Assembly: GCA_024638855.1 (NCBI GenBank)
Contig: JAHEJP010000004.1
Coordinates: 1-38,487, forward strand
Direction of reading: 5' to 3'
DNA from: Chloroflexota bacterium
GTDB lineage: Bacteria; Chloroflexota; Anaerolineae; Promineifilales; Promineifilaceae
DNA: 38,487 nucleotides
The translations under genes were made by a program, and so were the position numbers. Under the pieces are notes generated by a model. That model was not told the origin of the DNA and made no database searches. It saw only the letters and a program-made list of their open reading frames with translations. This document shows, one piece after another, positions 16,526-24,741 of this stretch (position 1 is the first letter of the stretch; every line of letters begins with the position of its first letter).

Positions 16526-17289
16526 GACTTAAAGACAAGGTAGCGATTATCACCGGTGCCGCCCAAGGAATCGGCCAAAGCTGTGCCGAGAGCTTTGCCC
16601 GTGAGGGGGCAAAAATCGTTGTCGCCGATCGCTTTAGCCAACGTGGCGAGCAAGTCATGGCCAGCATCGTCGCACTTGGCGGCGATGCCACTTTCATGGA
16701 AGTCGACGTATCACAACCTGAGCAGGTTGAAGCGATGGTTTCGCAAACTATAAACCATTACGGAAAGCTTGATGTACTGGTCAGTAATGCCGGCGTCGGC
16801 GGACGTAGGTTTGGAGATGGTCCCATACACGAATGCACCATCGAGGGATGGGACGCCATTATGGCAGTCAATCTACGCGGCATGTTCCTGGCCTGCAAAT
16901 ATGCTATTCCCGAATTGCTGAAGACGCGGGGGAACATCGTCACCGTGTCCTCTATCCTGGGGTTGGTCGGTTCACAGGGTTTGTACGATACGCATGCCTA
17001 TATGACCTCAAAAGCGGGCATCATCGGCCTGATGCGAACTATTGCCGCTTATTATGCCAAAGATGGTCTGCGGGCAAATGCTCTGGCGCCGGGACTGGTC
17101 GATACGCAAATGGCGAAACGAACCAAAGTGGATAAGGAGCTTATGGAGCAGATTGAGTTTTGGCAGCCGCTTGGTCCTATTGGCGAGGTGCGCGATGTGG
17201 CTGAGGCGGCCGTTTTCCTGGCCAGCGACGAAGCCAAATTTATCACAGGCGTCGTACTGCCGATAGATGGCGGCTGGTCGGCTCAATAA
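16522..17289 (+). CDS. Classical SDR-family oxidoreductase
   Basis: 255 residues. TGAAQGIG near residues 11-18 is the cofactor-binding Gly motif and VADRF suggests an acidic residue after strand two, which would favour NAD. NAG appears in LVSNAGVGG. The catalytic serine lies in VTVSSILG and the YxxxK pair in HAYMTSKAG. LPIDGGW at the end is the usual C-terminal signature. It would oxidise or reduce a hydroxyl group of a sugar, polyol or sugar acid. The start codon overlaps the kinase stop, so the two are translationally coupled and probably act in sequence. Confidence 0.9.
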   Translation: MRLKDKVAIITGAAQGIGQSCAESFAREGAKIVVADRFSQRGEQVMASIVALGGDATFMEVDVSQPEQVEAMVSQTINHYGKLDVLVSNAGVGGRRFGDGPIHECTIEGWDAIMAVNLRGMFLACKYAIPELLKTRGNIVTVSSILGLVGSQGLYDTHAYMTSKAGIIGLMRTIAAYYAKDGLRANALAPGLVDTQMAKRTKVDKELMEQIEFWQPLGPIGEVRDVAEAAVFLASDEAKFITGVVLPIDGGWSAQ

Positions 17290-17317
17290 AGGAAACAAAG
17301 ACAGAAAGGAAATAGAT

Positions 17318-18115
17318 ATGGAACTGACATTTCCCTCGCAGCTTGACCGTGTAAGGAGCGGCGTCCTGGCTCAGGCGGAGGCGTTGCAGAAGGTCGCCGC
17401 CATCTATGCTGATGCGTTAGAGTATGGTGGGTTGGTACATGTTTATGCCAACGGCCATTCACGCCTCACAGTAGAAGAGATGGTTGTACGCATGGGGGCG
17501 CTGACCGGCTTTCACGCGCTTCTGAATACGGGATTGGCCAACTTTACCGATGTTATTGGTGCAAATGGCGTGCGCGTTAACCAAGCCATTGAAAAGGTAG
17601 AAGGACTGGGTGAGATTATTCTCAACGAGTACGACATTGGCCCCTATGACGCCCTGGTGATCGTATCAGCCACTGGCACAACGGCGGCGGCGGTGGATAT
17701 GGCCCTGGCCTTCAAACGACGTTACCCGGATCATCCACTGATAACGATTTGTTCACTTGAGCAATCGCGGGAGGCTCCAGCCAAACACAGCAGTGGCCAG
17801 AATTTGTACCACGTTATTCAGGAGTCTAAGAACGGGTTTTTGCTGGATAACTGCATGCCTTACGGCGATCTATCGGTGTCAATAGAGGGACAGACCGGAG
17901 ACTACCGGGTCTGTCCACTCTCCTCTATTGGCGCGCTGACTCTCGTCCAGTCACTGAACGAGCTAACGATACGCGAAATGGATCGCCGTGGCGTCAGGCA
18001 TCATGTGTTACGCAATATGCACCTGGATGATACCGAGAATAGTTATGAACTGTGGGTGCGTGACCAACGCCGGCGCTATGCCCGCACGCTGGATAACACA
18101 CAGCCTGCGCAATAG
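17318..18115 (+). CDS. SIS-domain sugar-phosphate isomerase/binding protein
   Basis: 265 residues from ATG at 17318; AAAGGA lies eight bases before it, and an upstream in-frame ATG at 17267 would overlap the SDR gene. The fold is that of the UPF0309-type SIS proteins: VHVYANGHSRLTVEEM (phosphosugar loop), a central VIVSATGTTAAAVDMALAFK with the Ser/Thr-rich loop, and LITICSLEQSREAPAKHSSG. SIS domains bind phosphorylated sugars and catalyse aldose-ketose isomerisation or removal of substituents. The substrate is unknown. The tail (last about 30 residues) is charged and has no recognisable role. Confidence 0.83.
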   Translation: MELTFPSQLDRVRSGVLAQAEALQKVAAIYADALEYGGLVHVYANGHSRLTVEEMVVRMGALTGFHALLNTGLANFTDVIGANGVRVNQAIEKVEGLGEIILNEYDIGPYDALVIVSATGTTAAAVDMALAFKRRYPDHPLITICSLEQSREAPAKHSSGQNLYHVIQESKNGFLLDNCMPYGDLSVSIEGQTGDYRVCPLSSIGALTLVQSLNELTIREMDRRGVRHHVLRNMHLDDTENSYELWVRDQRRRYARTLDNTQPAQ

Positions 18116-18147
18116 CGATTGACTGCTTATCAAGAGGCTTTGAGTTG

Positions 18148-19482
18148 ATGGATATTTACCGCAAACGATTGCCACTGCTAACGGAAGCGGACGTGATCGT
18201 TGTAGGTTCTGGCTCGGCCGGAGCGACGGCAGCAATTGCTGCCGCCCGAAAAGGCGCCAGGACCGTGTTAATTGAGCGTTTCGGCTTCATGGGCGGCACG
18301 AGCACCCAGGTTCTGGATACATTTTATGGTTTTTACACGCCTGGAGAAGTTGCTTACAAGGTTGTGGGCGGGGTGCCAGATGACGTTGTGACCGCTCTTA
18401 AAGAACGGAATATGGCTTTCGAACGGCCGAATTCATTCGGCGCTGGTACGGGCATTACCTATGATCCTTTTACTTTGCAGCTCGTTTGGGAACAGCTAGC
18501 CCAACAGGCGGGCGTTCAGCTACTTTACCACAGCTTCTGCACCGATGTGCTCATGGACGGCAATCGCATCTCGGGCGTTGTTGTCGATGGCAAACGTGGG
18601 TTAATGAAGATCCCTGGGCGGGTGGTAATTGACGCCAGCGGTGATGCTGATGTATGCCACCAGGCAGGCGTTCCCTACGAACGAGCGGGGGACATCGACC
18701 CGGCACAAACTCTGACGACGACTTTTCGTTTGGCGAATGTGGATACAGGACGGGCCAAGGCCTTCGGGAAAAAGGCGATGTGGGCAAAAATGGAAGAGGC
18801 GGTTACCTCCGGCCAGTACAACTTGCCCAGGCGAGAAGGAAGCTGGCATGTCACGACCCAGCAGGGTGTCACCCATACGATCATGACTCGGGTGGCGGAC
18901 ATAGATGGCACTGACCCAATGGCGCTGACAGGGGCGGAGATAGAAGGGCGAAAACAAGCGTTCGAGTATGCCCGATTTCTGCGCGATTGTGTTCCTGGCT
19001 ACGAAAAAGCAGCTCTATCCTGGCTTAATCCCTCTATTGGCGTCCGCGAGACGCGGCGTGTGTACGGCCGTTACCGACTTACGCGTGAAGACTGCCTGAG
19101 AGCGCGCAAGTTTGAGGATGCCATTGGCGCCTGCGGCGCGCCCATCGAGGACCACAGCCCAGGAGCGGACACAACCTGGATTTACCTACCAGAGGGCATG
19201 ACCTATGACATTCCATACCGAACGTTATTACCGCAAAAGATCGATAATTTACTGGTGGCGGGTCGCTGTTTTAGCGCCACGCACGACGCGCATGCTTCCT
19301 GCCGCTCGATGGCCCAAACGATGACCATGGGCCAGGCAGCCGGTACGGCCGCGGCTATGGCCGTGCAGAGCGACTCTCTGCCAAAGGACCTTTCTGTTCC
19401 TGATCTGCAAGACAATCTGCTGGCAATAGGAGCTAAATTCGGCCAAATTTCGGTCGAGCTTGAGCCACAGCACTCGTTATAA
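18148..19482 (+). CDS. FAD-dependent oxidoreductase (FAD_oxidored type)
   Basis: 444 residues. The ATG at 18148 is preferred; TTG at 18145 is better spaced from AGAGG (18133-18137) and could be the start instead. The dinucleotide-binding motif VIVVGSGSAGATAAIAAARK is at about residues 14-33, followed by IERFGFMGGTSTQ. A second family motif, VVIDASGDADVCHQAG, is central, and near the C-terminus LLVAGRCFSATHDAHAS and MAQTMTMGQAAGTAAA form the FAD-closing region. This resembles the PF12831 family, whose members have few known substrates. No membrane segment is seen. It may oxidise the sugar or an intermediate of this locus. Confidence 0.85.
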   Translation: MDIYRKRLPLLTEADVIVVGSGSAGATAAIAAARKGARTVLIERFGFMGGTSTQVLDTFYGFYTPGEVAYKVVGGVPDDVVTALKERNMAFERPNSFGAGTGITYDPFTLQLVWEQLAQQAGVQLLYHSFCTDVLMDGNRISGVVVDGKRGLMKIPGRVVIDASGDADVCHQAGVPYERAGDIDPAQTLTTTFRLANVDTGRAKAFGKKAMWAKMEEAVTSGQYNLPRREGSWHVTTQQGVTHTIMTRVADIDGTDPMALTGAEIEGRKQAFEYARFLRDCVPGYEKAALSWLNPSIGVRETRRVYGRYRLTREDCLRARKFEDAIGACGAPIEDHSPGADTTWIYLPEGMTYDIPYRTLLPQKIDNLLVAGRCFSATHDAHASCRSMAQTMTMGQAAGTAAAMAVQSDSLPKDLSVPDLQDNLLAIGAKFGQISVELEPQHSL

Positions 19483-19491
19483 GGAGACTTG

Positions 19492-20520
19492 ATGAAAAAA
19501 TTGTTACCCACCAGTGTTGTAGGCTCCTACGCCTGGCCTAGTTGGCTTCATACCGGCCTGGCAGCAGCTCATCGGGGTGAGTATGGGCCCGTCGATACTG
19601 AGGAACTGTTGAACGATGCTGTAGACATGGCAATACGCGATCAGGAGGATGCGGGTATCGACCTGATATCCGATGGCGAAATGCGTCGGGCCGGCTTTTT
19701 TACCGCTGCCTTCTACGGCCACCTGACCGGTTTGGAGCCACTGGAACCTAATCGCAAGGTCGGGGCCGCCGGACATGACCAGCAGCATCGCTTCAAAGTT
19801 GTGGAGCGCATCAGCGCACCGCACGGTTTTGGCGTCGTCAACGAATACTTGTATGCCAGACAGCGGACAACAAAGCCACTTAAATGTCTGATACCTGGTC
19901 CGTTCACTCTGGCCGGCCGTTTGACCTACGGCGATGGTGAAGTCTACGGAAGCCGGGAGGAAGCCGCCTGGGATTTTGTACCTCTTGTGAACGCGGAGAT
20001 TAAGGCGCTGGCTGAGGCTGGAGCGGAGTTTGTTCAGCTTGACGAACCCTCTTCAGCCATCCATCCCAATGCAGAGGCCGCTTTTAGTGAATTATTCAAT
20101 GCGGCGCTCAAAGATGTGACAGGTGTAACACTGGCTGCCCACCTTTGTTTCGGCAATTATGTGGGGCGGCCGTTATCGAAGCGGACCTACAAACCGATCT
20201 TTGATGAAATGATGGCCTTTAACGTTGACCAATTGTTACTTGAATTCGCCAATCGAGAGATGGCTGAAGTCGAGCTTCTGACCGAGGTTACTCAGGAAAA
20301 GGAAGTAGCAGTTGGGGTCGTCGATGTTAAAAGTTACTATATTGAAACGGCCGAAGATGTTGCCGAACGCATACGAACGGTCTTGACAGCCGTGCCCGCA
20401 GAGAAACTCAGCCTTATCCCTGACTGTGGATTTAGTGAAACAGCACGCTGGGCCTCTCGGGCAAAATTGCATGCTTTAACAGCCGGCGCAGCGCTGGTTC
20501 GCCAGCAATTAATGGGATAA
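19492..20520 (+). CDS. MetE C-terminal-domain-like zinc methyltransferase homologue
   Basis: 342 residues from ATG at 19492; AAGGAG (19481-19486) is five bases upstream. It matches the catalytic C-terminal domain of cobalamin-independent methionine synthase but lacks the N-terminal half. The zinc ligands are all present: His217 and Cys219 in AHLCFGN, Glu251 in LLLEFANRE and Cys312 in IPDCGFSETAR. Spacing between Cys219 and Glu251 is ten residues longer than in E. coli MetE. VVGSYAWP and GEMRR at the start also fit the family. Family members move methyl groups to a thiol acceptor. In a sugar locus it may demethylate a methylated or thio-sugar, which is inference only. Confidence 0.83.
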   Translation: MKKLLPTSVVGSYAWPSWLHTGLAAAHRGEYGPVDTEELLNDAVDMAIRDQEDAGIDLISDGEMRRAGFFTAAFYGHLTGLEPLEPNRKVGAAGHDQQHRFKVVERISAPHGFGVVNEYLYARQRTTKPLKCLIPGPFTLAGRLTYGDGEVYGSREEAAWDFVPLVNAEIKALAEAGAEFVQLDEPSSAIHPNAEAAFSELFNAALKDVTGVTLAAHLCFGNYVGRPLSKRTYKPIFDEMMAFNVDQLLLEFANREMAEVELLTEVTQEKEVAVGVVDVKSYYIETAEDVAERIRTVLTAVPAEKLSLIPDCGFSETARWASRAKLHALTAGAALVRQQLMG

Positions 20521-20527
20521 ACACTGG

Positions 20528-21487
20528 ATGATCAAAATGAAAAGTATCGAAACGACGCTTGGCCCGCTGCCAGCCGATCAACTAGGCACAAGGATCAATG
20601 CTCACGATCACCTTTTCCTCGACAGCGGGCCTGGCGGGGTGAACGTGCCCGATTTTTTGCTTGATGATGTTGACAAAACCACAGCTGAAATTCGTCGTTG
20701 GGCTGCAGCCGGTGGCGGCGCAATTGTTGATACCATGCCTACGACTGGACGAAATGTCGACAAATGCCTCGAAGTCAGTCGGCAGACCGGTGTCCCCATT
20801 ATCATGTCAACTGGTTTTCACAAAGGAGCATACTACTGGCCTGATCATTGGCGATATCTATATGATGAGGACGAGATGGTTGAGTTGACCTTGACCGAGA
20901 TCACCGAAGGCATCGAACGTACGAACTATAGAGGACCCGTCATCAAGCGTAGCACTGTGAAAGCGGGCGTGATGAAGATCGCCGGTGAATACAATCGCGT
21001 AACCGACAATATGAAAAAGCTTATCCGGGTTATTGGGCGTGTGCATCAGAAAACAGAAACGCCAGTTTATGCTCACACCGAACACGGAACCGCAGCGGAA
21101 GAATTGCTCGATTTGCTTGAAGATGCTGGCATACCGCTAAACCGTGTGTTGATTTGTCACCTCGACCGTAATCCAGATCTCTTTGTGCACAAACACATAG
21201 CTAAACGCGGTGCATTTCTCGAGTATGATACTCCCAGCCGCATTAAATATCAGCCGGAAAGCATCGTGATTAGACTGATGCGCTCCATGATCGAGGCTGG
21301 ATACGGTGACCGAATAATGCTTGGTGGTGACATGGCTCGACGTTCCTATTTAAAGGCGTATGGTGGAGGTCCTGGATTTGAATATCTATTGACAGTATTC
21401 ACGCCACGCCTGGTGAGAGAAGGCTTCTCTGAAGAAGATCTACAATTGATTTGGGAAGACAATCCTGTGCGTTGGTTGACAGGCTGA
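20528..21487 (+). CDS. Phosphotriesterase-family metal hydrolase, probable sugar-lactone hydrolase
   Basis: 319 residues forming a TIM-barrel amidohydrolase-type protein. The full binuclear metal site is visible: His26 and His28 in NAHDHLFL, the likely carbamylated Lys150 in KAGVMKI, His183 in YAHTEHG, His211 in ICHLDRN and Asp268 in LGGDMAR. In this family several members near sugar genes open phosphorylated or free sugar lactones. With a kinase and a dehydrogenase beside it, hydrolysis of a sugar-acid lactone (phosphate) is the best guess. No strong ribosome site precedes ATG 20528; ATG 20537 is another option. Confidence 0.87.
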   Translation: MIKMKSIETTLGPLPADQLGTRINAHDHLFLDSGPGGVNVPDFLLDDVDKTTAEIRRWAAAGGGAIVDTMPTTGRNVDKCLEVSRQTGVPIIMSTGFHKGAYYWPDHWRYLYDEDEMVELTLTEITEGIERTNYRGPVIKRSTVKAGVMKIAGEYNRVTDNMKKLIRVIGRVHQKTETPVYAHTEHGTAAEELLDLLEDAGIPLNRVLICHLDRNPDLFVHKHIAKRGAFLEYDTPSRIKYQPESIVIRLMRSMIEAGYGDRIMLGGDMARRSYLKAYGGGPGFEYLLTVFTPRLVREGFSEEDLQLIWEDNPVRWLTG

Positions 21488-21642
21488 TCGAGATTATATG
21501 GAAGCAAATCTGGTTCGATGTTGAACCGCGAGTTGAGGCGTTTGAGAAGCCAATTGATGAAGAACATTCCACGGCGAAACATTCCTCCCATACTGCCACA
21601 AGATGAAGGCCAACAATTGACTATCATAAAGCAGCTGGAGAA
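21488..21642. other. 155-bp interval between the lactonase-like gene and the aldolase
   Basis: A 44-codon frame (21518-21652, start MLNRELRRLRSQ) ends in TAATG overlapping the ATG at 21652. This could be coincidental or a coupled leader peptide. No other signal was seen. Confidence 0.3.
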
Positions 21643-21651
21643 ATGGCATTA

Positions 21652-22302
21652 ATGATGAGAAAACACCAGCAACTGCAACTTATCCGGGATACCGGACTAA
21701 TCGCCATCATGCGGGCCAGTAATTCGGAACGATTATTGGCTGCGGCCGAAGCTATTTGGGCTGGCGGGGTGCAGGCCATCGAAGTAACGATGACCACGCC
21801 TGGTGCGTTGGAAGTCATAAAAGGTGCCACGGAGAGATTTCATGGAGAGATGCTATTTGGCGCTGGTAGCGTACTTGACGCGGAAACGGCCCGGATAGCG
21901 ATATTATCCGGCGCCGGCTTTATCGTGTCACCCACAGTTAGTGTGGACGTGATCCAGCTATGCAATCGCTACAGCGTGCCGGTAATGCCTGGTTGTTATA
22001 CCCCTACCGAAGCTCTTACCGCCTGGCAGGCTGGCGCCGACATGATCAAGCTATTTCCGGCCAATGTTGGCGGACCAGGTCTGGTTAAGGCGATATTGGC
22101 GCCACTGCCGCAACTGGAAATCGTGCCGGTGGGAGGCGTAAGCTTAAACTCCGCCGCTGATTTTATCCGGGCCGGAGCAGTGGCCCTGGGCGTGGGCAGT
22201 AGCCTTGTCAATCAACTGGCCCTGGAGACTGACGATATGGCTGCCCTTACCCGGCGAGCAGCGGCGTTTGTAAAAGCGGTTGAGGACGGGCGACAAGGCT
22301 GA
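21652..22302 (+). CDS. KDPG/KHG-type 2-keto-3-deoxy sugar-acid aldolase
   Basis: 216 residues from ATG 21652. ATG 21643 is possible, but GGAG at 21637-21640 is then only two bases away. The Schiff-base lysine is in DMIKLFPAN, the catalytic glutamate in QAIEVTMTTPGA and the phosphate-binding region in PVGGVSLNSAADF; GAGSVLD and GCYTPTEA also match the class I Eda family. The enzyme cleaves a 2-keto-3-deoxy acid phosphate to pyruvate and an aldehyde (glyceraldehyde 3-phosphate in the Entner-Doudoroff route). Specificity in this family varies and no Edd dehydratase is present, so the true substrate may be a related sugar acid. Confidence 0.88.
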   Translation: MMRKHQQLQLIRDTGLIAIMRASNSERLLAAAEAIWAGGVQAIEVTMTTPGALEVIKGATERFHGEMLFGAGSVLDAETARIAILSGAGFIVSPTVSVDVIQLCNRYSVPVMPGCYTPTEALTAWQAGADMIKLFPANVGGPGLVKAILAPLPQLEIVPVGGVSLNSAADFIRAGAVALGVGSSLVNQLALETDDMAALTRRAAAFVKAVEDGRQG

Positions 22303-22322
22303 CTTTAACCCAGGTAACTATA

Positions 22323-22350
22323 TTGATGAAACTGTAAAATATTATATCAT
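22323..22350 (+). promoter_or_regulatory. Candidate promoter for the sugar ABC transporter
   Basis: TTGATG (22323-22328) and TATCAT (22345-22350) are spaced by 16 bp. They match the sigma-70 consensus at four and five of six positions. They lie 255 bp before the binding-protein start. Confidence 0.35.
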
Positions 22351-22522
22351 TCGATCTGGATTCAATCGTGCAAACTATCGTTTCGAAGGCTCACATCATG
22401 ATATTGATTATGGCACCAACTGGGGAATAGGAACGGTTACGGATAATCTGCGGCTCGATATTGTTGTGCGCGGCCGTTCAGATGCGTATAAGCAATTCAA
22501 CCAGACCGACTGCAAGGAGGTG

Positions 22523-22543
22523 AAGTGTATTACACTTTTTTTT
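22523..22543 (+). terminator. AT-rich hairpin with T-run in the transporter leader
   Basis: AAGTGT (22523-22528) pairs with ACACTT (22532-22537) around ATT, and an eight-T run spans 22536-22543. The stem is short, so it may be a partial terminator or attenuator separating the enzyme genes from the transporter genes. Read as DNA it is also a 7-bp dyad AAGTGTA-T-TACACTT. Confidence 0.4.
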
Positions 22544-22604
22544 GCATCTGATAAATAGTCAAAATTAGCAATTGACGTTCTACAAAGAAAGGAGAAGACA
22601 AATC

Positions 22605-24650
22605 ATGAAGAGGTTTATGTACATTTTATCGCTCTTGATCATTGGATCGATGATCTTGGTTGCCTGCGGATCTGGTGAGGAACCAGTCCTGGAACCAACA
22701 GAACCAGCAGCGCAAGAAGAGGCACCGGCTGCAGAAGAAGAAGCGCCAGCAGAAGAAGAAGTGATGGCAGATGAGGAGTTGACATTTGTGGCCATCAACA
22801 AGAGCGCTGACCAACAGTACTTCATCGACCTGCAAAACTCGTTTGTCGAGACAGCCGAGGGATTGGGCGCGCAGGCGCTTAAATTTGACGCTAAGCTGGA
22901 CCCGAGCCTGGGTGTCAGCCTGGTGAATGACGCCATTTCTGCTGGCGCCAAAGGCATCGCCATCACCGTTCCCGATCAAACGATCGGCCCGGCGATTGCT
23001 CAGGCTGCCAGGGATGCGGGCGTCGTCTTGATCGCGACGGATGATGGCATCGTCGACGAGAATGGAGACCCGGTTCCGTTCGTCGGTTTTGACGGCAAAG
23101 ATATGGGCAAGAAAGTTGGCGAGGCTGCAGCAGCACTGCTAACCGAAAGCGGCTGGTTGGATGATGCTGCCAAGAAGGTTGGCGTTCTATCGGTCGAGGT
23201 TCAGACGCTTTCCGTATGCAATGACCGTACTGACAATGAGAAAGCGGCCGTCATCGCTGCCGGTGTGCCGGAAGACCAGGTTTACCCAGTTCCATACACG
23301 GGTGAAGCCCTGTCCGCTCAAGACGCGGCCGGTCCAATCATCACCGCCAATCCTGATGTCACCAACTGGATTGTCTTCGGCTGCAACGATGAAGGCGTCT
23401 TAGGCACCTTGAACGCATTGGCTACAGCCGGTTACAGCCCTGATGATATCATCGGGGTCGGCCTTGGCGCCTACGAAGCCTGCAAGTTCTGGGCAGCCGA
23501 GCAACCTTCCGGCTTCAAGGCTGGTCTGTTCATCTCCGGCCTGGATGTCGGCAATACCGCCGCAAATGTGCTCTATGAGGCGGTAGTCAACGGCGTAGAA
23601 CCGCCGCCTAATTCTTTTGCTCCGACCTCCATTGTCGACTCGTCAAACTACGAGTCTGTGATGGATGCCATCTCGCTGGCGAATTGCGGCACTGAGCCTG
23701 CGGAAGTGCCAGCGGCAGAAGCGCCCGATGAGCTACTGTTTGTGGCCATCAACAAGAGCGCTGACCAACAGTACTTCATCGACCTGCAAAACTCGTTTGT
23801 CGAGACAGCCGAAGGATTGGGCGCGCAGGCGCTTAAATTCGACGCTAAGCTGGACCCGAGCCTGGGTGTCAGCCTGGTGAATGACGCCATTTCTGCTGGC
23901 GCCAAAGGCATCGCCATCACCGTTCCCGATCAAACGATCGGCCCGGCGATTGCTCAGGCTGCCAGGGATGCGGGCGTCGTCTTGATCGCGACGGATGATG
24001 GCATCGTCGACGAGAATGGAGACCCGGTTCCGTTCGTCGGTTTTGACGGCAAAGATATGGGCAAGAAAGTTGGCGAGGCTGCAGCAGCACTGCTAACCGA
24101 AAGCGGCTGGTTGGATGATGCTGCCAAGAAGGTTGGCGTTCTATCGGTCGAGGTTCAGACGCTTTCCGTATGCAATGACCGTACTGACAATGAGAAAGCG
24201 GCCGTCATCGCTGCCGGTGTGCCGGAAGACCAGGTTTACCCAGTTCCATACACGGGTGAAGCCCTGTCCGCTCAAGACGCGGCCGGTCCAATCATCACTG
24301 CCAATCCTGATGTCACCAGCTGGATTGTCTTCGGCTGCAACGATGAAGGCGCCTTAGGCACCTTGAACGCATTGGCTACAGCCGGTTACAGCCCTGATGA
24401 TATCATCGGGGTCGGCCTCGGCGCCTACGAAGCCTGCAAGTTCTGGGCAGCCGAGCAACCGTCCGGCTTCAAGGCTGGTCTGTTCATCTCCGGCCTGGAT
24501 GTTGGCAATACCGCCGCAAATGTGCTCTATGACGCGGTAGTCAACGGTGTAGAACCACAGGCTAATTCTTTTGCTCCGACCACTATTGTGGACGCTGACA
24601 ACTACACTGATGTCATGGACGAAATCTCGTTGGCGAATTGCTCCCAATAA
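22605..24650 (+). CDS. Double-domain sugar-binding lipoprotein of an ABC importer
   Basis: 681 residues from ATG at 22605, with AAAGGAG upstream. Residues 1-20 are a lipoprotein signal ending LVAC, Cys21 the lipidated residue. An acidic Glu/Pro/Ala linker spans about 25-58. Two periplasmic-binding-protein domains of the ribose/arabinose class (Peripla_BP_4) follow, residues about 61-378 and 379-681, each starting FVAINKSADQQYF and ending SLANC. The repeat unit is 954 bp (318 codons) in frame, and copies are almost identical until their last about 110 codons. Each carries TVPDQTIG, DDGI, NDRTDNE and FGCNDEG, so both look able to bind ligand. Partner ATPase and permease genes follow. Family members normally have one domain. 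Confidence 0.93.
   Translation: MKRFMYILSLLIIGSMILVACGSGEEPVLEPTEPAAQEEAPAAEEEAPAEEEVMADEELTFVAINKSADQQYFIDLQNSFVETAEGLGAQALKFDAKLDPSLGVSLVNDAISAGAKGIAITVPDQTIGPAIAQAARDAGVVLIATDDGIVDENGDPVPFVGFDGKDMGKKVGEAAAALLTESGWLDDAAKKVGVLSVEVQTLSVCNDRTDNEKAAVIAAGVPEDQVYPVPYTGEALSAQDAAGPIITANPDVTNWIVFGCNDEGVLGTLNALATAGYSPDDIIGVGLGAYEACKFWAAEQPSGFKAGLFISGLDVGNTAANVLYEAVVNGVEPPPNSFAPTSIVDSSNYESVMDAISLANCGTEPAEVPAAEAPDELLFVAINKSADQQYFIDLQNSFVETAEGLGAQALKFDAKLDPSLGVSLVNDAISAGAKGIAITVPDQTIGPAIAQAARDAGVVLIATDDGIVDENGDPVPFVGFDGKDMGKKVGEAAAALLTESGWLDDAAKKVGVLSVEVQTLSVCNDRTDNEKAAVIAAGVPEDQVYPVPYTGEALSAQDAAGPIITANPDVTSWIVFGCNDEGALGTLNALATAGYSPDDIIGVGLGAYEACKFWAAEQPSGFKAGLFISGLDVGNTAANVLYDAVVNGVEPQANSFAPTTIVDADNYTDVMDEISLANCSQ
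22785..23738 (+). repeat. Tandem duplication, copy 1 (954 bp)
   Basis: First copy of the sugar-binding domain coding unit. Positions 22887-23344 read as identical to 23841-24298 over 458 bp. Only two substitutions occur earlier (22839 or so, and 22886). Confidence 0.95.
23739..24650 (+). repeat. Tandem duplication, copy 2
   Basis: Second copy, offset by exactly 954 bp. Substitutions begin at 24299 and become dense after about 24530, giving distinct C-termini for the two domains. The joining linker (CGTEPAEVPAAEAPDE) resembles the acidic N-terminal linker. Confidence 0.95.
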
Positions 24651-24669
24651 CGATTTGCTGACCTAACTC

Positions 24670-24704
24670 CCTGGAAGGGGCTGAGATGCTCAACCCCTTC
24701 CAGG
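24670..24704 (+). other. Intercistronic hairpin between binding-protein and ATPase genes
   Basis: CCTGGAAGGGG (24670-24680) pairs perfectly with CCCCTTCCAGG (24694-24704), with four more pairs inside after one mismatch. No T-run follows. Such hairpins often protect the 3' end of an abundant binding-protein message while transport genes downstream are expressed less. Confidence 0.65.
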
Positions 24705-24741
24705 CTATACTCCAAACGAAGCGATTAATGGATGCTGAACC

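Larger units (their letters stand above)
22303..22604. other. 302-bp leader before the transporter genes
   Basis: No gene is supported. A 93-codon open frame crosses the stop of the aldolase gene without a ribosome site. A promoter candidate is at 22323 and an attenuator-like hairpin at 22523. Base composition is A+T-richer than the flanking genes, which fits a regulatory leader. Confidence 0.5.

Noticed and set aside
21518-21652. 44-codon frame ending TAATG at the aldolase start
   Set aside because: No homologue recognised and no clear ribosome site; kept only as a possible leader peptide.
22280-22558. 92-codon frame between aldolase and binding protein
   Set aside because: It starts inside the aldolase gene and has no start signal; the stretch reads as a leader with promoter and hairpin.
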